A stretch of DNA of 64,000 bases from an uncultured Faecalibacterium sp. (lineage in GTDB: Bacteria; Bacillota; Clostridia; Oscillospirales; Ruminococcaceae): NCBI GenBank assembly GCA_900551435.1, contig URVW01000002.1:15318-79317 (forward strand), read 5' to 3'. Numbering within the stretch: position 1 is the stretch's first letter; each line of letters begins with the position of its first letter. Positions 1-6,938 of this stretch are shown piece by piece. Under the pieces are notes generated by a model, which was given only the letters and a program-made list of their open reading frames with translations, had not been told where the DNA came from and ran no database searches. The translations under genes were made by a program, and so were the position numbers.

Positions 1-706
1 AGCCCTCGACGTTGCAGACGATGTGGCGGCCGGTATCCTTTTCGTAGATGCCAAGCGTCTTGGTGCGCAGACCCGCCATGCAGAAGCTGTCGTTCGCAAA
101 CAGCTCGTCCGTCAGCTGGATGCTCTGGGCGTTCTTCCACGCGTAGCGGCACTTGCCGGTCAGCAGACCGTCCGGGTATGCATCGAGGATCATCGGGCTT
201 TCGGGCTGGTCAAAGCGGAACTCGTAGTCCTCGGTGGTGTGCTGGGCGTCGAAGGGGATGTTGAAGGCCGGGTGGTAGCCGATGCCGAACCGCAGTTCTT
301 CCGCGGCCTGTTCGGGGTTGGTCACCTTGAGGGTATGATGGACGGTCTTGCCGTCCAGACGGAAGATGCTGGTCAGGACGAAATCGAACGGGAAGCGCTC
401 GGCCTTGATGGCGTCATCCGCGCGCAGTTCCAGCTCGATGGTATCGCCCTCGGCGCGGATGAGGGTGTGCTCCAAGTCGCGCGCAAAGCCGTGCTGACCG
501 CCCTTGTAGGTCTTGCCGCCGTGTGAGAAGGTCCCGCCGGGGAGCTTGCCTGTCCACGGGAACAGGATGGGCGCATGGCGCTTCCAGACTTCGGGGTCCG
601 CCTGCCAGAGCAGCTCTTCCCCGGCTGCGTTCTTCAGGCTGACCGCTTCTGCGCCAAAGGTATCCACGGTCAGGGTCAGAAATTCGTTGTGAATGGTTGC
701 CTGCAT
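1..706 (-). CDS. Aldose 1-epimerase family protein (3' end outside window)
   Basis: About 235 codons are visible; the C-terminus lies beyond position 1. The translation has the beta-sandwich mutarotase pattern, with a histidine in QHGFARD (about residue 72) and a second in GIGYHPAFN (about residue 145). These are the two conserved His of the family; the catalytic Glu would lie outside the window. The likely role is cytosolic interconversion of sugar anomers, in the LacX/YphB-like subgroup, so the substrate is unknown. The ATG at 706 is preceded by AAGGAG. It is the last visible gene of a minus-strand operon, 16 nt after the dehydrogenase gene. Confidence 0.8.
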   Translation of the reverse strand, partial: MQATIHNEFLTLTVDTFGAEAVSLKNAAGEELLWQADPEVWKRHAPILFPWTGKLPGGTFSHGGKTYKGGQHGFARDLEHTLIRAEGDTIELELRADDAIKAERFPFDFVLTSIFRLDGKTVHHTLKVTNPEQAAEELRFGIGYHPAFNIPFDAQHTTEDYEFRFDQPESPMILDAYPDGLLTGKCRYAWKNAQSIQLTDELFANDSFCMAGLRTKTLGIYEKDTGRHIVCNVEG

Positions 707-722
707 CGTTCATTCTCCTTTT

Positions 723-1682
723 TCAGTTGACGATATGTTCGCCGTTTCCATCGAGGAAGCTGCTCAGATTCTGGGTGGTGATGTCCATCAGGTTCTGCAA
801 AGCTTCCTTGGTCGTCCATGCAATGTGCGGGGTGAGAAGGGCGTGGGGTTCTTTGCGCAAAGGGCTGTCAGCGGGCAGCGGCTCGGTCGCAAAGGCATCC
901 GCGCCGTAAAAGCCCAGCTGCCCGGTGTGGAGCGCTTCCGTGACCGCGGCTTCCTCCACGAGCGCCCCGCGCGCTGTGTTCAGCAGGATGGCTCCCCGCT
1001 TCATTTTCTGCAGGGCCTCGGCGCTGATGAGGCCCCGGGTCTGCGGTGTGGCAGGGCAATGCAGACTCAGCACGTCGCTCTGCCGTAAAAGGGTGTCAAG
1101 GTCCACGAACTCCACGCCGTCGGCGGCATATTCCGGGCGGACGGTCCGGGTGCAGACCAGCACCCGCATCCCGAACGCCTTTGCAATGCGGGCTGACTGC
1201 CGCCCGATACTGCCATAGCCGTAGACGCCGAAGTTCTTGCCGTACAGCTCCATCTGGGGCAGAAGCCCATAGCTCTGGGGGATGCCCAGCTGCCAGAAGC
1301 CGTCCTTCACGGCGCGGTCGTACCGCTCGGCGCACTGACAGATGGCCAGCAGCAGACTGAAGGTCATCTGCGCGACGCTGTAGGTCGAGTATCCGGGCAC
1401 ATTCGCGACCGACACGCCGTGGCGGCGGCACGCTTCCAAGTCCAGATTATCGGTCCCGGTGGCGATGATGCCCACCCACTTCAGGTTCGGGCACTGGGAC
1501 AAAATTTGTTCGTCCATCCGGCATTTATTTAGGAACACGAACTCCGCGTCGCCGATGCGGGGCGCGATTTCCTCATAGGCGGTGCGGACATAGCTCGTGG
1601 TGTCCGGGATGAGGGCTTTCACCCCCGACCAATCGAGGTCGCCTTCCTCCATCACATAGCTTTCCAGAATGACTGCTTTCAT
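723..1682 (-). CDS. D-2-hydroxyacid dehydrogenase, NAD-dependent
   Basis: This is a 319-residue protein of the D-isomer-specific 2-hydroxyacid dehydrogenase family, reducing a 2-keto acid or the reverse with NAD(H). The Rossmann motif is GYGSIG (about 155-160). The catalytic triad is visible as Arg238 in NTARGALV, Glu267 in FATEPLP and His286 in LLTPHIAW. I cannot tell glycerate/hydroxypyruvate from other substrates. An in-frame extension to 1742 is open, but the ATG at 1682 has a strong GGAGGAGG site. It overlaps the sirtuin stop codon by four bases (ATGA), so the two are translationally coupled. Confidence 0.88.
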   Translation of the reverse strand: MKAVILESYVMEEGDLDWSGVKALIPDTTSYVRTAYEEIAPRIGDAEFVFLNKCRMDEQILSQCPNLKWVGIIATGTDNLDLEACRRHGVSVANVPGYSTYSVAQMTFSLLLAICQCAERYDRAVKDGFWQLGIPQSYGLLPQMELYGKNFGVYGYGSIGRQSARIAKAFGMRVLVCTRTVRPEYAADGVEFVDLDTLLRQSDVLSLHCPATPQTRGLISAEALQKMKRGAILLNTARGALVEEAAVTEALHTGQLGFYGADAFATEPLPADSPLRKEPHALLTPHIAWTTKEALQNLMDITTQNLSSFLDGNGEHIVN

Positions 1683-2410
1683 GGCTCCTCCTCCAACATG
1701 ACATCTTCGCTCAGGACCTGTCCGATGGGCTTTGCGATGCACAGGTCGGCCTGTTCGTCGGCGCTGGTGGGCTGCATATTGATGACCACGAGATGCCGAC
1801 CCCGGAAATACCGCAGCAGCCCCGCCGCCGGGTAGACCACCAAGCTCGTTCCGCCGATGATGAGGGTATCGGCCTTTCGGATGGCCGCCACGGCCCCGGA
1901 AACGACGGCTTCATCCAAGCCCTCTTCGTACAGGACCACGTCCGGCTTGATGATGCCGCCGCAGTCCGGGCAGCGGGGCACGCCGGTGCTGTTCGCGATG
2001 AAATCCACATCGAAGAACTTTCCGCACTCGGTGCAGTAGTTGCGCAGAGTGCTCCCGTGCAGCTCATAGACCGTTTTGGAGCCAGCCGCCTGATGCAGCC
2101 CGTCGATGTTCTGGGTGACGACCGCCTTCAGCTTGCCCTCGCGCTCCAATTTTGCCAGCCGCAGATGGGCCGCGTTGGGCTTTGCGCCCTTCACGATGAG
2201 CTTATCGCGGTAAAAACGGTAAAATTCTTCCGGGTAGCGTTCCCAGAAGGTGTGGCTCAGGATCGTCTCGGGCGGGTAATCGTACTTCTGATGATACAGC
2301 CCGTCCACGCTCCGAAAATCCGGGATGCCGCTTTCGGTCGAGACGCCCGCGCCGCCGAAAAAGACGATATTGCTGCTTTCGGCAATGATTTTTTCCAGTG
2401 CAGGAACCAT
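1679..2410 (-). CDS. Sir2-family NAD-dependent protein deacetylase
   Basis: A 243-residue bacterial sirtuin that removes acyl groups from lysines using NAD+, with nicotinamide and O-acyl-ADP-ribose as products. Visible motifs are GAGVSTESGIPDFRS (NAD-binding loop), TQNIDGLHQAAG, the catalytic His118 in ELHGS, the zinc cysteines 126/129 and 147/150, and GTSLVVYPA. Length fits the family. An 18-codon upstream extension is open, but the ATG at 2410 has GGAAAGGGG about 10 nt upstream. It is the first gene of an operon with the hydroxyacid dehydrogenase and the aldose epimerase. Confidence 0.93.
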   Translation of the reverse strand: MVPALEKIIAESSNIVFFGGAGVSTESGIPDFRSVDGLYHQKYDYPPETILSHTFWERYPEEFYRFYRDKLIVKGAKPNAAHLRLAKLEREGKLKAVVTQNIDGLHQAAGSKTVYELHGSTLRNYCTECGKFFDVDFIANSTGVPRCPDCGGIIKPDVVLYEEGLDEAVVSGAVAAIRKADTLIIGGTSLVVYPAAGLLRYFRGRHLVVINMQPTSADEQADLCIAKPIGQVLSEDVMLEEEP

Positions 2411-2452
2411 AAATAAAAACGCCCCTTTCCCAGCAGGATGTATGATACTTTC

Positions 2453-2461
2453 AGTATAACA
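2453..2461 (-). promoter_or_regulatory. Extended -10 promoter for the sirtuin operon
   Basis: Read on the minus strand the site is TG-T-TATACT, 43 nt upstream of the sirtuin start and downstream of the nnrD stop. The -35 position (CTTCCT) is poor, so the call rests on the extended -10 element. Confidence 0.5.
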
Positions 2462-2499
2462 CAAATCCTGCGGAAAGGAAGCGTTTCTTTGCTTCTGAT

Positions 2500-3390
2500 T
2501 CAGCGGCCCTGCTCGGCAAACAGCGCGCCCAGCGCGTCGAACAGGTCATGCGGGAGCATCCCGGCTTCGCCGCGGACGGCGGCAGCACGGTCGGCGGCGG
2601 CTCCATGGAGATAGACCGCACAGACGGCCGCTTCAAAAGCGGGCAGATGACAGGCCAGCAGAGCGCTCGTCATGCCCGCCAGCACATCCCCGCTGCCGCC
2701 CCGCGATAGGCCGGGGTTGCCGGTGGGATTCACCCTGCACCGGCCATCCGGGGCCGCGATGACGGTGTGTGCGCCCTTCAGGACGACCACCGCGTTCCAC
2801 TCCTTGGCGAAGTGCAGGGCGATGGCTTCCCGGTCCGCGTTGATCTCTGCGGCGGAACGGCCTGTCAGGCGGGCCATCTCACCCGGATGGGGTGTTAAAA
2901 TCAGTTCACCCTTTGGATGAAGCATTTTTCCGGTTTGCATCAGGTCCGCCGCCGCGTTCAGGCCGTCGGCGTCCAGCACCACGCTCCCGGAAAATTCCGG
3001 CAAAAGCGTTCCCACCAGCGCGCGGGTCTCGGCGGCGCGGGCGGCGCTCTGCGCCGTATAGCCCAGCCCCGGCCCAACCAGCAGGACTGTCGCCTTCTGG
3101 CGGCAAATGCGCGGGAGACTGTCGGGCGAGATGCCGCCCTCTGCGCCCGCTTCGCAGGGGCAGAGACAGCACTCCGGCAGCCGCGCTGCCACCGCCGCCA
3201 GCACCGGTTCCACGCTGGCCAGCGTCACGATGCCGGCCCCGGTGCGCAAAGCACCTTCCACCGCCAGCGATGCCGCCCCGCGATAGGACGCGCTGCCCGC
3301 CACGGCCAGCACCGAACCGAAACTGCCTTTGTGGCTGTCGCGGGCGCGGGGCCGCAGATTCGACCAGACGAAATCAGCACTTGTTTCCAT
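2500..3390 (-). CDS. nnrD: ADP/ATP-dependent (S)-NAD(P)H-hydrate dehydratase
   Basis: A 296-residue ribokinase-like enzyme of the YjeF C-terminal family that repairs hydrated NADH/NADPH at the expense of ADP or ATP. Diagnostic motifs are LTPHPGEMARLTG (about residue 165), VVLKGAHTVI, the anion-hole/catalytic NPGLSRGGSGDVLAGM (about 217-232), and HGAAAD near the C-terminus. It is a stand-alone dehydratase domain with no YjeF N-terminal epimerase in the window. Its ribosome-binding site (GAGAGG, 7 nt from the ATG) is formed by the end of the palindromic repeat at 3396-3448. Confidence 0.92.
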   Translation of the reverse strand: METSADFVWSNLRPRARDSHKGSFGSVLAVAGSASYRGAASLAVEGALRTGAGIVTLASVEPVLAAVAARLPECCLCPCEAGAEGGISPDSLPRICRQKATVLLVGPGLGYTAQSAARAAETRALVGTLLPEFSGSVVLDADGLNAAADLMQTGKMLHPKGELILTPHPGEMARLTGRSAAEINADREAIALHFAKEWNAVVVLKGAHTVIAAPDGRCRVNPTGNPGLSRGGSGDVLAGMTSALLACHLPAFEAAVCAVYLHGAAADRAAAVRGEAGMLPHDLFDALGALFAEQGR

Positions 3391-3395
3391 AAATC

Positions 3396-3448
3396 AACCT
3401 CTCAGTCAGGCTTCGCCCGCCAGCTCCCCGGACAAGGGAGCATTTGGC
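3396..3448 (+). repeat. Two-hairpin dispersed repeat, copy D-right
   Basis: It begins AACCTCTCAGTCA, has a degenerate first hairpin around CTTCG, then CAGCTCCCC..GGGAGC and TTGGC. It matches the copies at 43322, 44190 and 51079, and lies head-to-head with the copy at 3472-3528. Its outer end supplies the Shine-Dalgarno sequence of nnrD on the opposite strand. Confidence 0.75.
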
Positions 3449-3471
3449 GTTTTCCACAAGCTTAAATCGAC

Positions 3472-3528
3472 TGCCAAGGCCTCTCCTGCTAGGAGAGGTG
3501 GCATCGCTCCAGCGATGACGGAGAGGTT
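3472..3528 (-). repeat. Two-hairpin dispersed repeat, copy D-left
   Basis: Read on the minus strand it begins AACCTCTCCGTCATCG, immediately overlapping the TAA stop of the GTPase-NYN gene. It has stem ATCGCT/AGCGAT, then the second hairpin CCTCTCCTA..AGGAGAGG and TTGGCA. With D-right it forms an inverted pair separated by about 23 bp, a MITE-like arrangement. Confidence 0.7.
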
Positions 3529-6128
3529 TATACCTCTCCCTGCAGATACTTCCGAATTTCTTTCTCGGCTTCCTGTACTTCCTGATGGAACATCCGGGCC
3601 GAGACGCGAAGTGCGCCGTGGCCCAGAATGATGATCTGCTCCATCCCGTCCGAGGTCGCCACGCGGACCCGGCGGCCCTTTCCGATTTCATGGGTAACAT
3701 GCTCAATGAACATATCCGCCGTTTCGGCTTCTTTGGTGTAGACGACATGGATGTTGTGATACTGCTCGATGCTGCCCGGGCTGCCCGGAACGCGGTAGGC
3801 GTCGAACACCAAGATCAGCACACACTTTTTGAAGCCCTGATAGTTGCACAGAATGTCCATCAGCTTTTTGCGGGCGGCTTCCAAGCTCTCCTTGGAAAGG
3901 GCGTTCAGCTCGTCCCACGCAAAAATGATGTTGTAGCCGTCCACCAGCAGGTATTCCGGGGCGATTTCCCACTGTTCAGCGTTGAAATCCGGGCGCTCTG
4001 TCTTTTGGATGGGCCGGAACGCCGCCAGCGGGTCCCGTTTGATGGGGCCATAGGTCTGTTCAAAAATTTTCAGCAGCTCGGCATCCTCTTCGAGAGTGGC
4101 CCGATACGCGGCCATCCGGCGGGGACGGCTCTGGACAGCTTCTTCTGCCGGACGGGCGGTCTTTCCCCAACCGCTGTCCACATGCATATGATTGCGCACC
4201 TGTTCCCACGGGACAACGAAGCCTGCACCATGGGCGCAGAACACCGAATCCGCCGGGTTGTCGAGGTCGTGTTCCGGCTCATAACCCGCCGCCGCGATGA
4301 TTTCTTCGGCGTTGTGGCAGGGCCGGTAGCCGTCCAGCGTCAGGTTCAGATGCCCCCGGCCCCGGGTGTAGCCCACCACATCCATCGGATAGCTCCGCAT
4401 CGTAGAAGCCGGGGCCGTGCCGGTCAGGGTCGTCGTCTGGCCGTCCGGGGCAGTCTCGGGCGGGTCAAAGCTGCCGCCCATCTGCTGGATGTCGTTCATG
4501 GCGCGGCCGACGTTCTCCGCCGGAAGTTCCAAGCGGAACGCATACCACGGCTCCAACAGCTGTGTCTTATGGATCTGACCTGCCATCATCAGGCCCTGCC
4601 GGACCGCCCGATAGGTCGCCTGACGGAAATCGCCGCCCTCGGTGTGCTTGAGGTGGGCGCGGCCCGCGATGAGAGTAATTTTCACGTCAGTCAGCGGTGC
4701 ACCGATGAGGACGCCCAGATGCTGCTTTTCTTCCAGATGGGTCAGCACCAGCCGCTGCCAGTTCTTGTCCAGCACCTCTTCGCGGCAGTCGGCGGCGAAC
4801 TGCATCCCGCTGCCCCGTGGAAGGGGTTCCAGCTTCAGATGCACCTCGGCATAGTGGCGCAGGGGTTCGTAATGGCCCACGCCCTCGATGGCTTCGGTGA
4901 TCGTCTCCTTATATAATATCCCGCCGGGGCCGAAGCTGACGTCCAGCCCGTAGCGCTCGGCCAGAAGGCTCTTGAGCACTTCCAGCTGAATTTCGCCCAT
5001 CAGCTGGACATGGATCTCACCCAGCGTCTCGTTCCAGACCACATGGAGCTGCGGTTCCTCTTCTTCCAGCCGGTGCAGCTTGCCCAGCGCGGCGTGGACG
5101 TCTGCGCCCTCGGGCAGAAGCACCTGATAGCTCAAAACCGGTTCCAGCACCGGAAGGTCGCTGTCCCGCTCGGCTCCAAGGCCCTCGCCGGGGCGGGCCT
5201 TCGTCAGGCCGGTCACGGCGCAGACCTGACCCGGCGCGATGCTCTCCGCCAGCGTATACTTTGCGCCGGAGTAGAGCCGCAGCTGATTGGCCTTTTCAGC
5301 CCACGGTTCGCCGTCGGCCTCACCGGTGAGCTGAGCCTTTACCTTTAAGACCCCGCCCGTGACGCGCAGCCATGTCAACCGCGCGCCCTGCTCATCTTGC
5401 GAGATTTTGAACACCTTTGCACCGAACGCTTCCAGCGCCGGGGCCTCCCGGGTGTAGCGGTCCAGTCCGGTCAGAAATTCGTCCACGCCGTCCAGCTTGA
5501 GCGCCGCGCCGAACCAGCACGGGAACACATGACGGCGGGTGATGGCCGGGATGATGTCGGCATCGGTCAGCGTGCCGTTTTCGAGCACGGCGTCCATCAG
5601 CCGCTCGTCGCAGAGGGCCAGCGCGTCGTTGCGGGCGGCTTCCTCTGCCCCAAAATCCACGAAGCCCTCGCCCAAACGATGATTCAGCTGGTCCAGAAGG
5701 GCATCCTTTCCCGGCCCGGGCAGGTCCATCTTGTTGATGAACACGAAGGTCGGGATGTGATACCGCCGCAGGAGCCGCCAGAGCGTCTCGGTGTGGCTCT
5801 GCACGCCGTCCGTGCCGCTGATGACCAGCACCGCGTAATCCAGCACTTGAAGGGTCCGCTCCGTCTCGGTGGAAAAGTCCACATGGCCCGGGGTGTCCAG
5901 CAGGGTCAGGTCGGTGTTCCCGGCCGTCAGCAGGGCCTGTTTGGAAAAGATGGTGATGCCGCGTTCTTTTTCCAGCGTGTTCGTGTCCAGAAAGGCGTCC
6001 TTGTGATCGACCCGTCCCAGCTTCCGGATGGCTCCGGCGCGGTAGAGCATGGCTTCGGAAAGGGTGGTCTTGCCCGAGTCTACATGGGCGAGGATGCCCA
6101 CGACCAAGCGTTTCTGTGATGCTTCCAT
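3528..6128 (-). CDS. TetM-like ribosome-protection GTPase fused to a YacP/Rae1-type NYN ribonuclease
   Basis: An 866-residue fusion. Residues about 1-650 are an EF-G/TetM-type translational GTPase, with P-loop AHVDSGKTT (14-22), switch I RGITI, DTPGHVDF (78-85) and NKMD (132-135), followed by the EF-G II-V domains. Residues about 716-866 form a NYN/PIN-like nuclease domain with acidic residues in VDGYNIIF, LVFDAYR and TSDGMEQ, as in YacP. Known: TetM-type factors bind the ribosomal A site, and Bacillus YacP (Rae1) cleaves mRNA there. Inference: the fusion works on stalled or drug-blocked ribosomes. Acquired TetM/O/W proteins end near residue 639, so tetracycline resistance cannot be assumed. 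The ATG at 6128 has AAGGGG at good spacing; a GTG at 6137 is the alternative. Confidence 0.87.
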   Translation of the reverse strand: MEASQKRLVVGILAHVDSGKTTLSEAMLYRAGAIRKLGRVDHKDAFLDTNTLEKERGITIFSKQALLTAGNTDLTLLDTPGHVDFSTETERTLQVLDYAVLVISGTDGVQSHTETLWRLLRRYHIPTFVFINKMDLPGPGKDALLDQLNHRLGEGFVDFGAEEAARNDALALCDERLMDAVLENGTLTDADIIPAITRRHVFPCWFGAALKLDGVDEFLTGLDRYTREAPALEAFGAKVFKISQDEQGARLTWLRVTGGVLKVKAQLTGEADGEPWAEKANQLRLYSGAKYTLAESIAPGQVCAVTGLTKARPGEGLGAERDSDLPVLEPVLSYQVLLPEGADVHAALGKLHRLEEEEPQLHVVWNETLGEIHVQLMGEIQLEVLKSLLAERYGLDVSFGPGGILYKETITEAIEGVGHYEPLRHYAEVHLKLEPLPRGSGMQFAADCREEVLDKNWQRLVLTHLEEKQHLGVLIGAPLTDVKITLIAGRAHLKHTEGGDFRQATYRAVRQGLMMAGQIHKTQLLEPWYAFRLELPAENVGRAMNDIQQMGGSFDPPETAPDGQTTTLTGTAPASTMRSYPMDVVGYTRGRGHLNLTLDGYRPCHNAEEIIAAAGYEPEHDLDNPADSVFCAHGAGFVVPWEQVRNHMHVDSGWGKTARPAEEAVQSRPRRMAAYRATLEEDAELLKIFEQTYGPIKRDPLAAFRPIQKTERPDFNAEQWEIAPEYLLVDGYNIIFAWDELNALSKESLEAARKKLMDILCNYQGFKKCVLILVFDAYRVPGSPGSIEQYHNIHVVYTKEAETADMFIEHVTHEIGKGRRVRVATSDGMEQIIILGHGALRVSARMFHQEVQEAEKEIRKYLQGEV

Positions 6129-6140
6129 CTCCGCCACCCC

Positions 6141-6560
6141 TTACAAAAAGCTGACGAGAAGGGCCGTGATGACCAGCGGAAGGCCCAGCACCAGATTGGA
6201 CAGCATGCTGCAATAGGTGCGCTCTTCGGGTTCCAGCTCCTCGAAGGAGACGATCTTTTCATCGGCATAGTCGATGATGGACCGGGTCGAGTGGAACTTT
6301 TTCTTTTTGCCCGGATTTTTGAATTCTTCCAGCAGATGGTGGATGGTCACACCGTCCAGACGCATATAATCGATCCATGCCCAGATCAGCAGCACCACGC
6401 CGCACAAAAAGCCCGGAGCCTCCCACATCGTGAAGGTCCCGTCGCTGATATACCGCTCCCACAACAGCATCAGCACCGCCACGATGGACACCCGCGTGAC
6501 CGTTTTATAGAGGATCGGATGGAGCATATAGCTTTTATACATCGAAATGAGTTTTTTCAT
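6141..6560 (-). CDS. Hypothetical membrane protein
   Basis: A 139-residue protein I do not recognise. It has hydrophobic segments near residues 20-35, 48-65 and 119-138, with a charged loop between (FKNPGKKKKFH, then an acidic stretch). The N-terminus is basic. The ATG at 6560 has AAGGAG 7 nt upstream. The stop lies 12 nt before the GTPase-NYN start, so the two are probably co-transcribed. An inner-membrane location is likely; no function is assigned. Confidence 0.75.
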   Translation of the reverse strand: MKKLISMYKSYMLHPILYKTVTRVSIVAVLMLLWERYISDGTFTMWEAPGFLCGVVLLIWAWIDYMRLDGVTIHHLLEEFKNPGKKKKFHSTRSIIDYADEKIVSFEELEPEERTYCSMLSNLVLGLPLVITALLVSFL

Positions 6561-6594
6561 ACCCTACTCCTTGTTTTGATCGCAAATTATTTTT

Positions 6595-6603
6595 ATTGTA
6601 ACA
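6595..6603 (-). promoter_or_regulatory. Possible extended -10 promoter for the membrane protein / GTPase-NYN operon
   Basis: The minus strand reads TG-T-TACAAT, 35 nt upstream of the start at 6560. The -35 region (TATCTT) is poor. Confidence 0.4.
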
Positions 6604-6785
6604 TGTTTTTATGAAAAAAGATAGCGGTTTCCGCGCGGTCTTTCCATGCGATCTGCGCACACCCTGTTCCGATTTTCGTCACCATTTTCTATACAATCCT
6701 TTTCATTTTTCAGCAATGTCATCTGAAATCTTTTCTCTTGAAAGTTTTTGTCACCTTTTTGTTTCCAATTCAGCGCTTTATTGCA

Positions 6786-6814
6786 TTGACTTTTCTGCTC
6801 TACAGTGCTAGAAT
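6786..6814 (+). promoter_or_regulatory. Promoter of the first peptide-binding protein gene
   Basis: TTGACT (6786-6791), a 17-nt spacer and TAGAAT (6809-6814), preceded by TG one base upstream (extended -10). This predicts a leader of about 115 nt. Confidence 0.82.
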
Positions 6815-6837
6815 GCCAAAAGTGCGACTTTCGCCCT

Positions 6838-6915
6838 TGCTGTGCATTTTTTCACAGCAGACGGACCACACTGCATTTAGGAATAGGAAAAACGGCACGG
6901 CTTTCGTTCCGTGCC
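6838..6915 (+). promoter_or_regulatory. Two hairpins in the 5' leader of binding protein 1
   Basis: The first stem is TGCTGTG (6838-6844) with CACAGCA (6853-6859), around a T-rich loop. The second is GGCACGG (6894-6900) with CCGTGCC (6909-6915), 9 nt before the GGGAGGA ribosome-binding site. Their role is unknown; the second could affect ribosome access or mRNA stability. Confidence 0.5.
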
Positions 6916-6938
6916 AGAGATCTGGGAGGATCTATCCA

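Larger units (their letters stand above)
6561..6938. other. 378-bp intergenic region between divergent units
   Basis: AT-rich compared with its neighbours. It holds a possible minus-strand promoter at 6595-6603, a strong plus-strand promoter at 6786-6814 and two leader hairpins at 6838-6915. I see nothing between 6604 and 6785. Confidence 0.6.

Noticed and set aside
3528..6128. Acquired tetracycline resistance gene
   Set aside because: The N-terminus and length differ from TetM/O/W, a nuclease domain is fused, and there is no sign of a mobile element. Resistance cannot be claimed from sequence alone.
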